Part shown: in pieces, positions 1-9,000 of the stretch
How positions within the stretch are numbered: the stretch's first letter is position 1
Layout of the letters: each line of letters starts with the position of its first letter
Assembly: GCA_028689665.1 (NCBI GenBank)
Contig: JAQVCR010000011.1
Location: 12,426 to 69,958, forward strand
Reading direction: 5' to 3'
DNA length: 57,533 nt
Origin: Muribaculaceae bacterium
GTDB lineage: Bacteria; Bacteroidota; Bacteroidia; Bacteroidales; Muribaculaceae
The notes under the pieces: model-generated
What the model saw: the letters and a program-made list of their open reading frames with translations, nothing else
Told to the model about the DNA's origin: nothing
The model's database searches: none
Program-made: the position numbers and the translations under genes

Positions 1-66
1 GGTTACGGTTACGGCTATGGCTACGGCTATGGTTATGTAGAAGGTGAAGAAAAAAAGAAAAAATAA
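1..66 (+). CDS. C-terminal tail of a probable bacterial tyrosine kinase (partial)
   Basis: Only the last 21 codons are inside the window. They read as six Gly-Tyr pairs followed by an acidic then lysine-rich end and TAA. A tyrosine-rich C-terminal cluster is the autophosphorylation tail of Wzc/Etk-type BY-kinases, which control capsule chain export, and the next gene is UDP-glucose dehydrogenase, a known BY-kinase substrate in other bacteria. The assignment is inferred from tail composition and neighbour; the catalytic domain lies outside. A Gly/Tyr-rich surface protein is the main alternative. Confidence 0.5.
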   Translation, partial: GYGYGYGYGYGYVEGEEKKKK

Positions 67-95
67 ATAGATAAACGAAATTATTTGTATATTTG

Positions 96-134
96 ATGAG
101 AGAAATGATTTTATTGTTTCTCTCATTGTTTTTT
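96..134 (+). terminator. Rho-independent terminator after the upstream gene
   Basis: A 10-bp perfect stem (ATGAGAGAAA at 96-105 with its complement at 117-126) has an 11-nt loop and runs into a T-rich tract. It lies 30 bp after the stop of the tyrosine-tail gene and 19 bp before ugd. A TATATTTG box at 88-95 sits just in front of it, so it could also act as an attenuator for ugd. Confidence 0.7.
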
Positions 135-152
135 ACTTAAATTAAATACGAA

Positions 153-1481
153 ATGGATATAGCAATTGTAGGAACGGGATATGTAGGCTTAGTAACAGGA
201 ACATGTTTTGCAGAGTCGGGTACTAATGTTACTTGTATCGATATAAATGAAGAGAAAATTGAAAGCCTTAAAAAAGGAATAATGCCAATTTATGAACCGG
301 GTTTAAGAGAATTGGCGATTAGAAATATGGATCTAGGACGACTAAAATTCTCGACAAGGCTAGTAGATGTATTAGATGATGTAGATATAGTATTTAGTGC
401 AGTCGGGACACCCTCGGATGAAGACGGAAGTGCCGATCTGAAATATGTTCTTGATGTAGCGCGTACGATAGGACAGAATATGAACAAACATCTAGTAGTA
501 GTAACTAAGAGTACCGTTCCGGTAGGCACAGCTAAAAAAGTGAGAAATACGATTCAGTCCGAGCTAGATAAGCGAGGAGTAAATATCCAATTTGATGTCG
601 CTTCAAATCCGGAGTTTCTAAAAGAAGGAGCTGCAATCAAAGACTTTATGAGTCCCGAACGAGTGGTAATAGGGACAGATTCTGAAACAGCCGAGGCATT
701 GATGGCACGTCTATATAAGCCATTTATGTTAAATAGTTATCGTGTCATTTTTATGGATGTCGCTTCAGCCGAGATGACAAAATATGCCGCAAATGCAATG
801 TTAGCCACAAGAATCAGCTTCATGAACGAGATCGCAAATCTATGCGAGAAGGTGGGCGCAAATGTATCGCAAGTGAGAAAAGGAATAGCCAGTGATAGTA
901 GAATTGGTAGTAAATTTTTGTATCCCGGTTGTGGCTATGGTGGCTCATGCTTTCCTAAAGACGTGAAAGCATTGATACATACTGCACACGAAAACGATTG
1001 TAGTCTGCACGTTGTAGAGGCAGTAGAGGCAGTCAACGAAAAGCAAAAGCATATACTATTCAAGAAATTGGTAGGTCATTATGGCGATATTTCGAAGCTG
1101 AAAGGGCAAAGAATTGCAGTGTGGGGCTTGTCGTTCAAGCCCGAGACCGATGATTTGCGTGAAGCGCCATCGTTAATATTAATAGATGAGTTATTAAGTG
1201 CAGGCTGTAAAGTAAAAGTATACGATCCTATATCGATGCCCGAAGTAAAGCCAAAATTAGGCGACTCGGTAGAGTACTCTAAAGATATGTATGATGCCGT
1301 ACTTGATGCCGATGCTCTGATTATTGTAACAGAATGGAAAGAATTTCGCGTGCCGGCATGGGGAGTAATAGCAAAAGCGATGCAAGGCAACGTGATTATC
1401 GACGGACGTAATATTTATGACGCAAAAGAATTAAAAGAGAATAAATTTATCTATTATATGATAGGGAAAAAAATAGATTAA
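153..1481 (+). CDS. ugd: UDP-glucose/GDP-mannose 6-dehydrogenase family protein
   Basis: This cytosolic enzyme oxidises a nucleotide hexose (most likely UDP-glucose) twice with NAD+ to the uronic acid used in capsule or LPS. The N-terminal Rossmann motif GTGYVG is at residues 7-12. The catalytic cysteine is Cys266 in the conserved GYGGSCFPKD segment, and the C-terminal UDP-binding domain contains GLSFKPETDDLREAPS. At 442 aa the length is normal for the family. It follows the tail of a probable tyrosine kinase after a terminator, so it may be transcribed separately or by read-through. UDP-ManNAc dehydrogenase is a less likely alternative. Confidence 0.93.
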   Translation: MDIAIVGTGYVGLVTGTCFAESGTNVTCIDINEEKIESLKKGIMPIYEPGLRELAIRNMDLGRLKFSTRLVDVLDDVDIVFSAVGTPSDEDGSADLKYVLDVARTIGQNMNKHLVVVTKSTVPVGTAKKVRNTIQSELDKRGVNIQFDVASNPEFLKEGAAIKDFMSPERVVIGTDSETAEALMARLYKPFMLNSYRVIFMDVASAEMTKYAANAMLATRISFMNEIANLCEKVGANVSQVRKGIASDSRIGSKFLYPGCGYGGSCFPKDVKALIHTAHENDCSLHVVEAVEAVNEKQKHILFKKLVGHYGDISKLKGQRIAVWGLSFKPETDDLREAPSLILIDELLSAGCKVKVYDPISMPEVKPKLGDSVEYSKDMYDAVLDADALIIVTEWKEFRVPAWGVIAKAMQGNVIIDGRNIYDAKELKENKFIYYMIGKKID

Positions 1482-1505
1482 AAATTATAGTTTAGAATCT
1501 TAATA

Positions 1506-1553
1506 GAAAGTGCATAACAAAATTAAACTTAGTTTATTTTGTTATGCACTTTC
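1506..1553 (+). terminator. Terminator hairpin after ugd
   Basis: A 17-bp perfect inverted repeat (GAAAGTGCATAACAAAA at 1506-1522, complement at 1537-1553) lies 25 bp after ugd. It lacks a pure T tail but its right arm begins TTTTG. That arm also supplies the -33 TTTG of the next promoter. Confidence 0.65.
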
Positions 1554-1569
1554 ATTTACGTTATCTTTG
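1538..1569 (+). promoter_or_regulatory. Bacteroidetes-type promoter for the DUF4199/glycosyltransferase pair
   Basis: TTTG at 1538-1541 and TATCTTTG at 1562-1569 are spaced 20 bp apart, as in the Bacteroidetes sigma-ABfr promoter. Transcription would begin near 1576, giving a short leader with an imperfect GAGG/CCTC hairpin at 1582-1604. Confidence 0.7.
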
Positions 1570-1619
1570 CACTATAAAGACGAGGCCGTAAAATTTGCGA
1601 CCTCACAAATAGAATTTTT

Positions 1620-2141
1620 ATGATAAAATCAATTTATCGAAGAGGAGCCGACGACGGTCTGATTTTTGGCATATACCTTTCAGCTATATTCCTTTGCTCT
1701 GTAATAGGAGTCGGTGTGCCAATTCTTTCAATACTAAGTCTATTATTAATAATAGCATTACCACTATTACTGTTTAAATTTTTACGTCGTTCATTTGTCG
1801 CCTCTAACGGGCTATCTACATTCTCTGAAGTTTGGATGCTGGGAATATTAATATTTCTCTTTGGATCATTGATATGCGGGGTTGTAACTTATGTGTATTT
1901 GCAATTTATTGAGCCAACATTTATTTACGATCAAGTGAACGCTGCGCTAGATATTTATAAGTCGATGCCTCAAATGAAAGATGCCGAATTTGTAAAAATC
2001 ATTCAGCAAGCTATCGATCAGCATTTGTTGCCAAGTGCGATACAGATAGTTATACAAATGATATGGTTCACAATATTTAGTGGCTCTTTATTGTCGCTTT
2101 TGTTATCGGCAATAGTGAGAGCAATTAGAATTAAAGAATAA
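1620..2141 (+). CDS. DUF4199 domain-containing membrane protein
   Basis: This 173-aa protein has about four hydrophobic helices (roughly residues 13-33, 37-54, 68-92 and 138-166) and a soluble stretch near 100-135, matching the Bacteroidetes DUF4199 family. Its function is unknown. In Bacteroidales such genes usually sit directly before a GtrB-like glycosyltransferase, as here (22 bp gap), so a supporting role in lipid-linked sugar transfer at the inner membrane is a reasonable inference. It has its own promoter and probably heads a transcript running into the glycosyltransferase and nitroreductase genes. Confidence 0.8.
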   Translation: MIKSIYRRGADDGLIFGIYLSAIFLCSVIGVGVPILSILSLLLIIALPLLLFKFLRRSFVASNGLSTFSEVWMLGILIFLFGSLICGVVTYVYLQFIEPTFIYDQVNAALDIYKSMPQMKDAEFVKIIQQAIDQHLLPSAIQIVIQMIWFTIFSGSLLSLLLSAIVRAIRIKE

Positions 2142-2163
2142 ACAAACAATATATATAAATCAG

Positions 2164-3111
2164 ATGGATATATCTGTAATAGTACCTTTATATAACGAAG
2201 AAGAATCACTTCCTGAGCTAGCATCATGGATAGAAAAGGTGATGATCGAAAATAAATTCACCTACGAGATAATTTTTATTAATGATGGTAGTACTGATAA
2301 TTCGTGGAAAGTAATAAAGAGCTTAAGCCAGAAAAATTCTGCCGTTGGAGGAATAAGTTTTCGACGCAATTATGGAAAGTCGCCAGCCCTATTTAAAGGA
2401 TTTGCAAAGGCAAAAGGTGATGTTGTGATAACAATGGATGCGGATTTGCAAGATAGCCCCGACGAAATCCCCGAGCTATACAGAATGATAATGAGCGACG
2501 GTTATGATTTAGTATCGGGTTGGAAACAAAAACGATACGATCCATTATCAAAGACTCTCCCTACAAAGCTTTTCAATGCAACTGCAAGAAAAGTGAGCGG
2601 AATAAAGCTGCACGATTTTAATTGCGGACTTAAAGCCTATCGCAACGAAGTAGTAAAGCATATCGAAGTGTATGGTGATATGCATCGCTATATTCCATAT
2701 CTGGCAAAGAATGCAGGATATTCAAAGATTGGTGAAAAAATAGTGCATCACCAAGCACGCAAATACGGCTCTTCAAAATTTGGGCTGAGTCGCTTTGTGA
2801 ATGGCTATTTAGACTTAGGCACATTGTGGTTTATGTCGCGCTTTGGCGTAAAACCGATGCACTTTTTTGGCTTGCTCGGCAGCTTGATGTTTATAATAGG
2901 ATTTATTTCAATTGTGGTGGTAGGAGCGATGAAAATCTACAATATGTATGCCGGGAACCACTATATATTGGTAACCGATTCTCCATATTTCTATTTATCA
3001 TTGACTGCAATGATACTCGGAACGCAGTTGTTCTTGGCGGGCTTTGTCGGTGAATTGATAGCTAGAAACGCCGAAGGCCGCAATAACTATGAAGTAAACG
3101 AAGAATTATAA
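2164..3111 (+). CDS. GT2 family glycosyltransferase, GtrB/dolichol-phosphate-mannose-synthase type
   Basis: This 315-aa enzyme probably moves a sugar from a nucleotide donor to undecaprenyl phosphate at the cytoplasmic face of the inner membrane. The GT-A domain starts with SVIVPLYNEEESL (residues 4-16), carries INDGSTDNS near 38-46 and the metal-binding DADLQD near 96-101, and is followed by two transmembrane helices near 237-262 and 275-300, the usual GtrB/DPMS layout. It follows the DUF4199 gene closely. The exact sugar cannot be told from sequence. Confidence 0.9.
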   Translation: MDISVIVPLYNEEESLPELASWIEKVMIENKFTYEIIFINDGSTDNSWKVIKSLSQKNSAVGGISFRRNYGKSPALFKGFAKAKGDVVITMDADLQDSPDEIPELYRMIMSDGYDLVSGWKQKRYDPLSKTLPTKLFNATARKVSGIKLHDFNCGLKAYRNEVVKHIEVYGDMHRYIPYLAKNAGYSKIGEKIVHHQARKYGSSKFGLSRFVNGYLDLGTLWFMSRFGVKPMHFFGLLGSLMFIIGFISIVVVGAMKIYNMYAGNHYILVTDSPYFYLSLTAMILGTQLFLAGFVGELIARNAEGRNNYEVNEEL

Positions 3112-3130
3112 ATTTAATAACAAAAATATA

Positions 3131-3658
3131 ATGACTTATACCGACTTTCTTGAATTAGTAAATTCTCGCTATTCGTGTCGTAATTTTTCGGATAAAAGAT
3201 TATCAAAAGATACTATTGGCGAAATTCTTGAAACAGCACGTTTAGCTCCATCGGCTTGCAACAAACAGCCATGGAAATTTATTGTTATTACGACTAAAGA
3301 AAACAGAGATAAAATAGCACAATGCTATTCTCGTGATTGGATTAAGTCGGCATCGGCTTATATATTAGCATTAGGACACAACGAAGAGGCATGGCATAGA
3401 GCCGACGACAATAAAGATCACACCGATGTCGACTTAGCTATTGCAATTGAGCATATTTGCCTTGCAGCAACTTCGCTAGGTGTAGGTTCGTGCTGGGTAT
3501 GTAATTTCGACGTGTCTAAGTGTAAGACTTTATTCGGCATTGGTGAACGATTTGAACCAATAGCAATAATTCCGTTAGGCTATCCAAGCGACGAAACAAT
3601 AATTTCTGAAAAGAAACGTAAAGCTATCGACGAGATAGTAGAATGGGATACTCTATAA
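3131..3658 (+). CDS. Nitroreductase family protein
   Basis: This is a 175-aa FMN-dependent oxidoreductase of the NADH-oxidase/nitroreductase fold. The N-terminal SRYSCRNFSDK and the flavin-binding segment LAPSACNKQPWKF (near residues 39-51) are typical, as is the C-terminal IPLGYP segment. The physiological substrate is unknown. It is 19 bp downstream of the glycosyltransferase and its stop codon overlaps the next start by one base (TAATG), so it is translationally linked to the following lipoprotein gene. Confidence 0.9.
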   Translation: MTYTDFLELVNSRYSCRNFSDKRLSKDTIGEILETARLAPSACNKQPWKFIVITTKENRDKIAQCYSRDWIKSASAYILALGHNEEAWHRADDNKDHTDVDLAIAIEHICLAATSLGVGSCWVCNFDVSKCKTLFGIGERFEPIAIIPLGYPSDETIISEKKRKAIDEIVEWDTL

Positions 3659-4164
3659 TGAATAAATCGCTAAACATATTATTATTATTTGCAATAGCAT
3701 TTTCGATTATTAGTTGTACTAGCGAATGCCTCGATAATAAAAATAGCATAGGACTTGCCGGATTTTATTCAGCATCGACAAAAAAGAGCATAACCATTGA
3801 CAGCATTACTGTCTATGGTAAGGATGCCCCGGGTGATACGATGATATTGGAAAATCAGCAAAATGTAACACAAGTGTATTTGCCAATGCGTTTAAATACG
3901 AGTAGCGTGCAATTTGTATTACATTATGAGCAGAAATTAATTTCAAGTCCTCTGCTTAATGATACAGTAACTATGAATTACGAGGCTATCCCTTATTTTG
4001 CCTCCGAAGAATGCGGCTCAATGTATTGGTATAAAATTAATGATTTTGTATACACCGAGCATATTGTCGATTCTGTTGCAATACCATCAATGATGATAAC
4101 AAATGCCGATGTAGAGACAATTAAAATATTTTTGCGCACCGAAATAACACAAACAGACGATTGA
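3658..4164 (+). CDS. DUF6452 family lipoprotein
   Basis: This 168-aa protein starts with a lipoprotein signal peptide ending in the lipobox I-S-C, so the mature protein is probably lipid-anchored in the envelope. The ATG at 3658 is preferred over one 15 bp upstream because it overlaps the nitroreductase stop as TAATG and gives a normal signal peptide. The sequence resembles the Bacteroidales DUF6452 family, commonly paired with a DUF6048 gene as it is here. The function is unknown. Confidence 0.75.
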   Translation: MNKSLNILLLFAIAFSIISCTSECLDNKNSIGLAGFYSASTKKSITIDSITVYGKDAPGDTMILENQQNVTQVYLPMRLNTSSVQFVLHYEQKLISSPLLNDTVTMNYEAIPYFASEECGSMYWYKINDFVYTEHIVDSVAIPSMMITNADVETIKIFLRTEITQTDD

Positions 4165-4166
4165 AA

Positions 4167-5060
4167 ATGAGGAAGATATTACTAATATTAATAGCTATCG
4201 TTTCAATTCTTGGAGTTACGGCGCAACGCAAAGTTACACCAATCGAGAATAAAAAATCGTCATTGCAAACAATTGAAGGAAAACAAGCAGCGAAGAAACT
4301 GCTTGAGAAGAAAATTGAGCCTTCGCTAGTCTTTGGCGATTCTATTATAAATGTCGATGAAGAGACAAAGCCCGACACTGTTGGCAAGCCTAAAATGATA
4401 TTCCCCCTTATGCAAGGATTGTCTATTGGTGTCAATATTCTAGACCCTATAATGATGATTTTTGGGCAGTCTTATGGAAGTATTGATTTCTCTGCCGAAT
4501 TATCACTTCACAATCGTTTTATTCCGGCTATTGAAATAGGTATTGGGCGAGCTAATAATACGCCCGAAGATGGAAATTATACTTATAAGACACCTTTGTC
4601 GTTCTATGGAAAGATAGGAGCATCATATAATTTTCTTTATAATAAGACTCCCGACTATCAATTGACTGCTGGATTTAGAGTGGGTTTTTCCTCATTTAAA
4701 TACGATATTACTAATATAACAGTGAATTCGGGATATTGGGACGAAACAAAAAAGGTAGAAATACTCGATCAGAAATCGAATGCTTGTTGGGCAGAACTTT
4801 TGCTGGCATTAAAGGTGAAAATCTATCGTAATATTGCAATGGGGTGGAGTTTCAGATATAGATTAATGATGAGCTATAAAAAGAATGAAAACTCCGATCC
4901 ATGGTATATTCCGGGATTCGGCTCTCGAACAAATGGTGCAGGAGCAACTTATTCTATATATTATACATTACCACTCAACCGAAAGGGAAAAGTGTCCGAC
5001 AAGGTCGATGCAGTCAATAAGGAATTGAATAAGCTGCCATTTGATTCAAAGACCGAGTAA
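4167..5060 (+). CDS. DUF6048 family outer-membrane-like protein
   Basis: This 297-aa protein begins with a signal peptide (MRKILLILIAIVSILGVTAQ). After a charged linker it shows alternating amphipathic strands rich in aromatic residues and ends with a Y-S-I-Y-Y-T-L-P-L strand, consistent with a beta-barrel. It starts 2 bp after the DUF6452 gene and the two are usually neighbours in Bacteroidales, suggesting a lipoprotein/barrel pair of unknown role. The ATG at 4167 is preferred over a TTG two codons upstream. Confidence 0.75.
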   Translation: MRKILLILIAIVSILGVTAQRKVTPIENKKSSLQTIEGKQAAKKLLEKKIEPSLVFGDSIINVDEETKPDTVGKPKMIFPLMQGLSIGVNILDPIMMIFGQSYGSIDFSAELSLHNRFIPAIEIGIGRANNTPEDGNYTYKTPLSFYGKIGASYNFLYNKTPDYQLTAGFRVGFSSFKYDITNITVNSGYWDETKKVEILDQKSNACWAELLLALKVKIYRNIAMGWSFRYRLMMSYKKNENSDPWYIPGFGSRTNGAGATYSIYYTLPLNRKGKVSDKVDAVNKELNKLPFDSKTE

Positions 5061-5080
5061 TTAGATAATAAATAACTATT

Positions 5081-5812
5081 ATGAAACGTATTATTATTGT
5101 TGGAGCATCGTCGGGAATTGGGCGATGTGTCGCTCTAGAGTTTATTAATCGAGGCTTCAGAGTAGGGGTTGCCGCTCGGCGAGTGGACAAATTGAACGAG
5201 TTGGTGAATATCGCTCCCACAAGAGTTATAGCGATGTCGCTAGATGTAACTGCCTCTAATGCCATTGATATACTAGAGCAATTAATTTCAAGGCTGGGTG
5301 GTATGGATATTCTGTTTTTGGCTTCAGGAGTAGGAAATCAAAATCCGGAGCTTGATTTTAATATCGAAAAGCGTACAATTTTAACTAATGTACTAGGTTT
5401 CACAAACATAATAGATTATACGTTTAAATATTTTAGAGATAATAACTTTAGTGGCCATATTTCAGTAATATCCTCTATTGCCGGGACTAAGGGGCTGGGA
5501 AGTGCACCATCATATAGCGCAACTAAAGGCTATCAGAATACTTATATTGAAGCGCTTGAACAGCTGGCTGTAATGCAGAAATTGCCAATAACATTCACCG
5601 ATATTCGCCCCGGATTTGTAGCGACGGCTCTATTAGATGACAAGCACAATTATCCATTATTGCTATCGCCCGAGAAAGTGGCAAAGAAAATAGTCAGAGC
5701 AGTCTTGGCAAAAAAACATGTTGCCGTAATTGATTGGCGCTATTCAATATTAACTTTTTTATGGAGCCTTATACCACGCTTTATTTGGCGTAGATTACCA
5801 ATACGTAATTAG
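5081..5812 (+). CDS. Short-chain dehydrogenase/reductase (SDR)
   Basis: This is a 243-aa classical SDR that uses NAD(P)H. The cofactor motif GASSGIG is near residues 7-13, the NAG-like segment is replaced by ASGVGNQ, the catalytic Ser lies in the SSIAG segment, and the Y-x-x-x-K motif appears as YSATKGY. A hydrophobic C-terminal segment (ILTFLWSLIPRFIW) suggests membrane association. The substrate is not recognisable. It converges with the small membrane-protein gene on the other strand and overlaps its 3' end by four bases. Confidence 0.88.
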   Translation: MKRIIIVGASSGIGRCVALEFINRGFRVGVAARRVDKLNELVNIAPTRVIAMSLDVTASNAIDILEQLISRLGGMDILFLASGVGNQNPELDFNIEKRTILTNVLGFTNIIDYTFKYFRDNNFSGHISVISSIAGTKGLGSAPSYSATKGYQNTYIEALEQLAVMQKLPITFTDIRPGFVATALLDDKHNYPLLLSPEKVAKKIVRAVLAKKHVAVIDWRYSILTFLWSLIPRFIWRRLPIRN

Positions 5813-6072
5813 GCTGATTCGTTTTTTTTCTTATTCCAAAATCTTTTAATACGTTTCACTCCTTCTACACCGATTATTGTAATCCCGGTGTATTGAAATG
5901 TCTTAGCTAAACCAAAGAATACTACCCAAAGTATCCATTTAGTAGTTGCACTTATTGGAAGCATTATCTGAGCAAACGAGAAGATGTAGCATGGAATGCA
6001 ACATATCATAATTATGATTCCGGTGCGAAAGGAAAATTGCGAAAGGAATTGTTTTAAATCACTCTTAGTCAT
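5809..6072 (-). CDS. Small two-helix membrane protein of unknown function
   Basis: This 87-aa protein has two hydrophobic segments (about residues 17-40 and 46-66) and a basic C-terminus. The start at 6072 overlaps the metH stop by one base (TAATG), which favours it over a start 12 bp upstream and implies translational coupling to metH. The family was not recognised. Its position suggests co-expression with methionine synthase but says nothing about mechanism. Confidence 0.65.
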   Translation of the reverse strand: MTKSDLKQFLSQFSFRTGIIIMICCIPCYIFSFAQIMLPISATTKWILWVVFFGLAKTFQYTGITIIGVEGVKRIKRFWNKKKNESA

Positions 6073-9000
6073 TATGGCAGCCATCTATCTAAATCGTTAA
6101 TATTACGTCGCTTTGCGTATTCAGCTCGTTGATCTTTACCGATATTACCTATAACAAAATAATCACTGTCTTTGTGCGAAATCATTAATCCACACACACT
6201 CGAAGCCGGCGACATTGCCCCGTTTTCGGTGAGTGATATTCCGATATTGCTGAGTGGCATAATCTTGTCGATGTCGAAAATAATAGATTGGTCGGGGAGA
6301 GAAGGATAGCCAATTGCAGGGCGAATGCCTTGATAATACTTCCGTAATAAATTTTCAAATACCGGCTTATCTTCGGTCGAATATCCCCATAATTCTGTGC
6401 GTACTTTGCGGTGAAATACTTCGGTGGCTGCTTCCACAAGACGGTCGGCGACAGTCTGGTATAGTAATGCGCCATATTCATCGCCCGATTGATGCTTATA
6501 ATTAATGATGTTTTCTATCTGTTCGCCCACCGAGACTGCAAAAGTAGCTAAATAATCCTCTTTGGGGCTTATATAGTCGGTTAGTGCAATTGTGTGAGCT
6601 TTGTCTTTCTGCTGACGCAAGACTGGTATTGCCATACCGTTGAGGTCGTTAAAAATAATCTCATCATTAATCGAGTGTACTTTCCATGTGGCATATTGGG
6701 CTGTAATACTATCGCTCGCAACATCTTCAAGATAATCAATTGCGCGATTAGCCTCTTTAAACAGCTGAAGGGCTTCAGTGGCTGTGTTAATATTTTCTTT
6801 GTCTTGCGATGCAAGCCAATTAGCTTTGCAGTGGTCGCACCCCGAAATAAATGCTATTGAGGCATATTTACTGTCAATTTTCCACGTCGAAAAGAATTGC
6901 CTCCAATTAATAAATTTGCGTATTTCTTTAACCGAAATTACATCTTGAGTAACACTCTGTATTCTTGGCGCAGGAGCAACATAATTGTCCCAATTAATAC
7001 AGAAATGCCTTTTTCTAGCTTCTTGCAGAGAAATTAGTAGCGAGCTTTCCATATATTTTTGTCGTAATTGCTTTTGAGTATTTTGCAAATTTTGAGAATA
7101 CTCGGTTCTATTATTAATTAATTCTTTAGCCACAGCAGGCATAGATGCAGCATCGGCAGTGTGTGCCACCGGAGAGCTGTAATGTGGAGCTATCTTAACT
7201 GCAGTGTGGAGAGCCGATGTAGTGGCGCCACCCACCATTAATGGGATAGTGATTTCCTTATCTTCAAGAGCTTTGGCAACATTGCACATCTCATTTAGTG
7301 ATGGTGTTATAAGCCCGCTAAGAGCTATAATATCAGGCTTTTCCGCTATCGCTTTTTCTACAATTACTTCGGCAGGAACCATCGTACCAAGGTCGATTAC
7401 ATCAAATCCATTGCAACGCATAATTACAGCCACTATATTTTTCCCAATATCGTGAACATCTCCTTTTACAGTTGCAATAATCATTTTGTGATGTTTTACC
7501 TCGCTTGACGTATTCTCTTTCTCGATATATGGGTTTAACCAATCTACTGCTTCTTTCATTACTCTAGCACTCTTTACCACTTGTGGCAGAAATAATTTCC
7601 CTTCACCAAATAGTTTCCCCACTCGATTCATTCCTGTCATTAGTGCGCCATCAATCACAGCCAACGCACTATTTGTCTCATTGAGATTTAGCTGAAGGAG
7701 TTCTGCAATTTTATCATTTCTGCCTCTTACAATAGCGTTAGAAAGGCGTTCAGAATTACTAATATTGATGCTGTCATTGATGCTGTCGGATGTAGAAGTG
7801 TCGCTGAGTATGCCGTTTTTATACTTAGAAGCAATATCAATAAGATTATTAGTGGCTTCGGCAGAACGATTAAAAATTACATCTTCAATGCTCAGTCGCA
7901 AATCCTCCGGAATTTCATTATATGGAATTATGTTTCCGGCGTTTACGATAGCCATATCCATTCCTTCTTTTATGGCATGGTAAAGGAAAATAGTGTGCAT
8001 TGCTTCGCGTACATAGTTATTCCCACGTAGGGCAAACGAAAGATTACTAATACCGCCACTCACTTTAGCTCCTTTTAAGTTGTCTTTTATCCATTTCACT
8101 GTATTAATGAAATCGTAGGCATAATTGTTATGTTCGTCAATTCCTGTTGCTATCGACAATACATTTGGGTCAAATATAATATCTGTTCCGGCAATACCCG
8201 CTGTGGTAAGAATATTATAAGCACGTTTACAAATATCAATTTTACGATTGTAATTTGTGGCTTGTCCTTCTTCGTCAAAAGCCATGACAACCATGGCAGC
8301 CCCCATATTCTTAATATATAAAGCTTTCTCTATAAAAGCTTTCTCTCCTTCTTTCAGGCTTATTGAATTGACAATACATTTACCTTGCAATAGAGGTAAA
8401 GTGTCTTTTATAACATTCCAATCCGAGGAGTCGATCATAAAAGGGACGCGAGCAATATCGGGGTCGGATGTGGCAAGATTAATAAAATGAGTCATTTCTT
8501 TAGAGGCATCAAGCAGAGCATCGTCCATATTAATGTCGATAATTTGCGCTCCATTTTCCACTTGATTCCTAGCAATTATTAAAGCCTCATTATAATTTTT
8601 TTCAGAGATAAGTCGAAGAAATTTGCGACTTCCCGCAACATTGCATCGTTCTCCTATATTGATGAAATTTAGCGACGATGAAATTTCTAGCGACTCCAAT
8701 CCACTTAATATTAGAGCATCTCTTTTCTCGTTAGGCGAAAATGGAGTAGCGTTTTTTACTGCGTCAGAAATTGCTTTAATATGTGCCGGAGTCGTTCCAC
8801 AGCATCCACCAATAATATTAACAATACCTTTATTAATAAGAGGAGCGAGATAGCTAATTGTTTTCTCGGCACTTTCATCATATTCACCCATTTCATTTGG
8901 TAGTCCGGCGTTGGGATATACACTTATTTTATAAGGTGTAATTCTTGCTAATTCCTCAATGTAAGGTACCATTTTTTCTGAGCCAAATCCACAATTAAGT

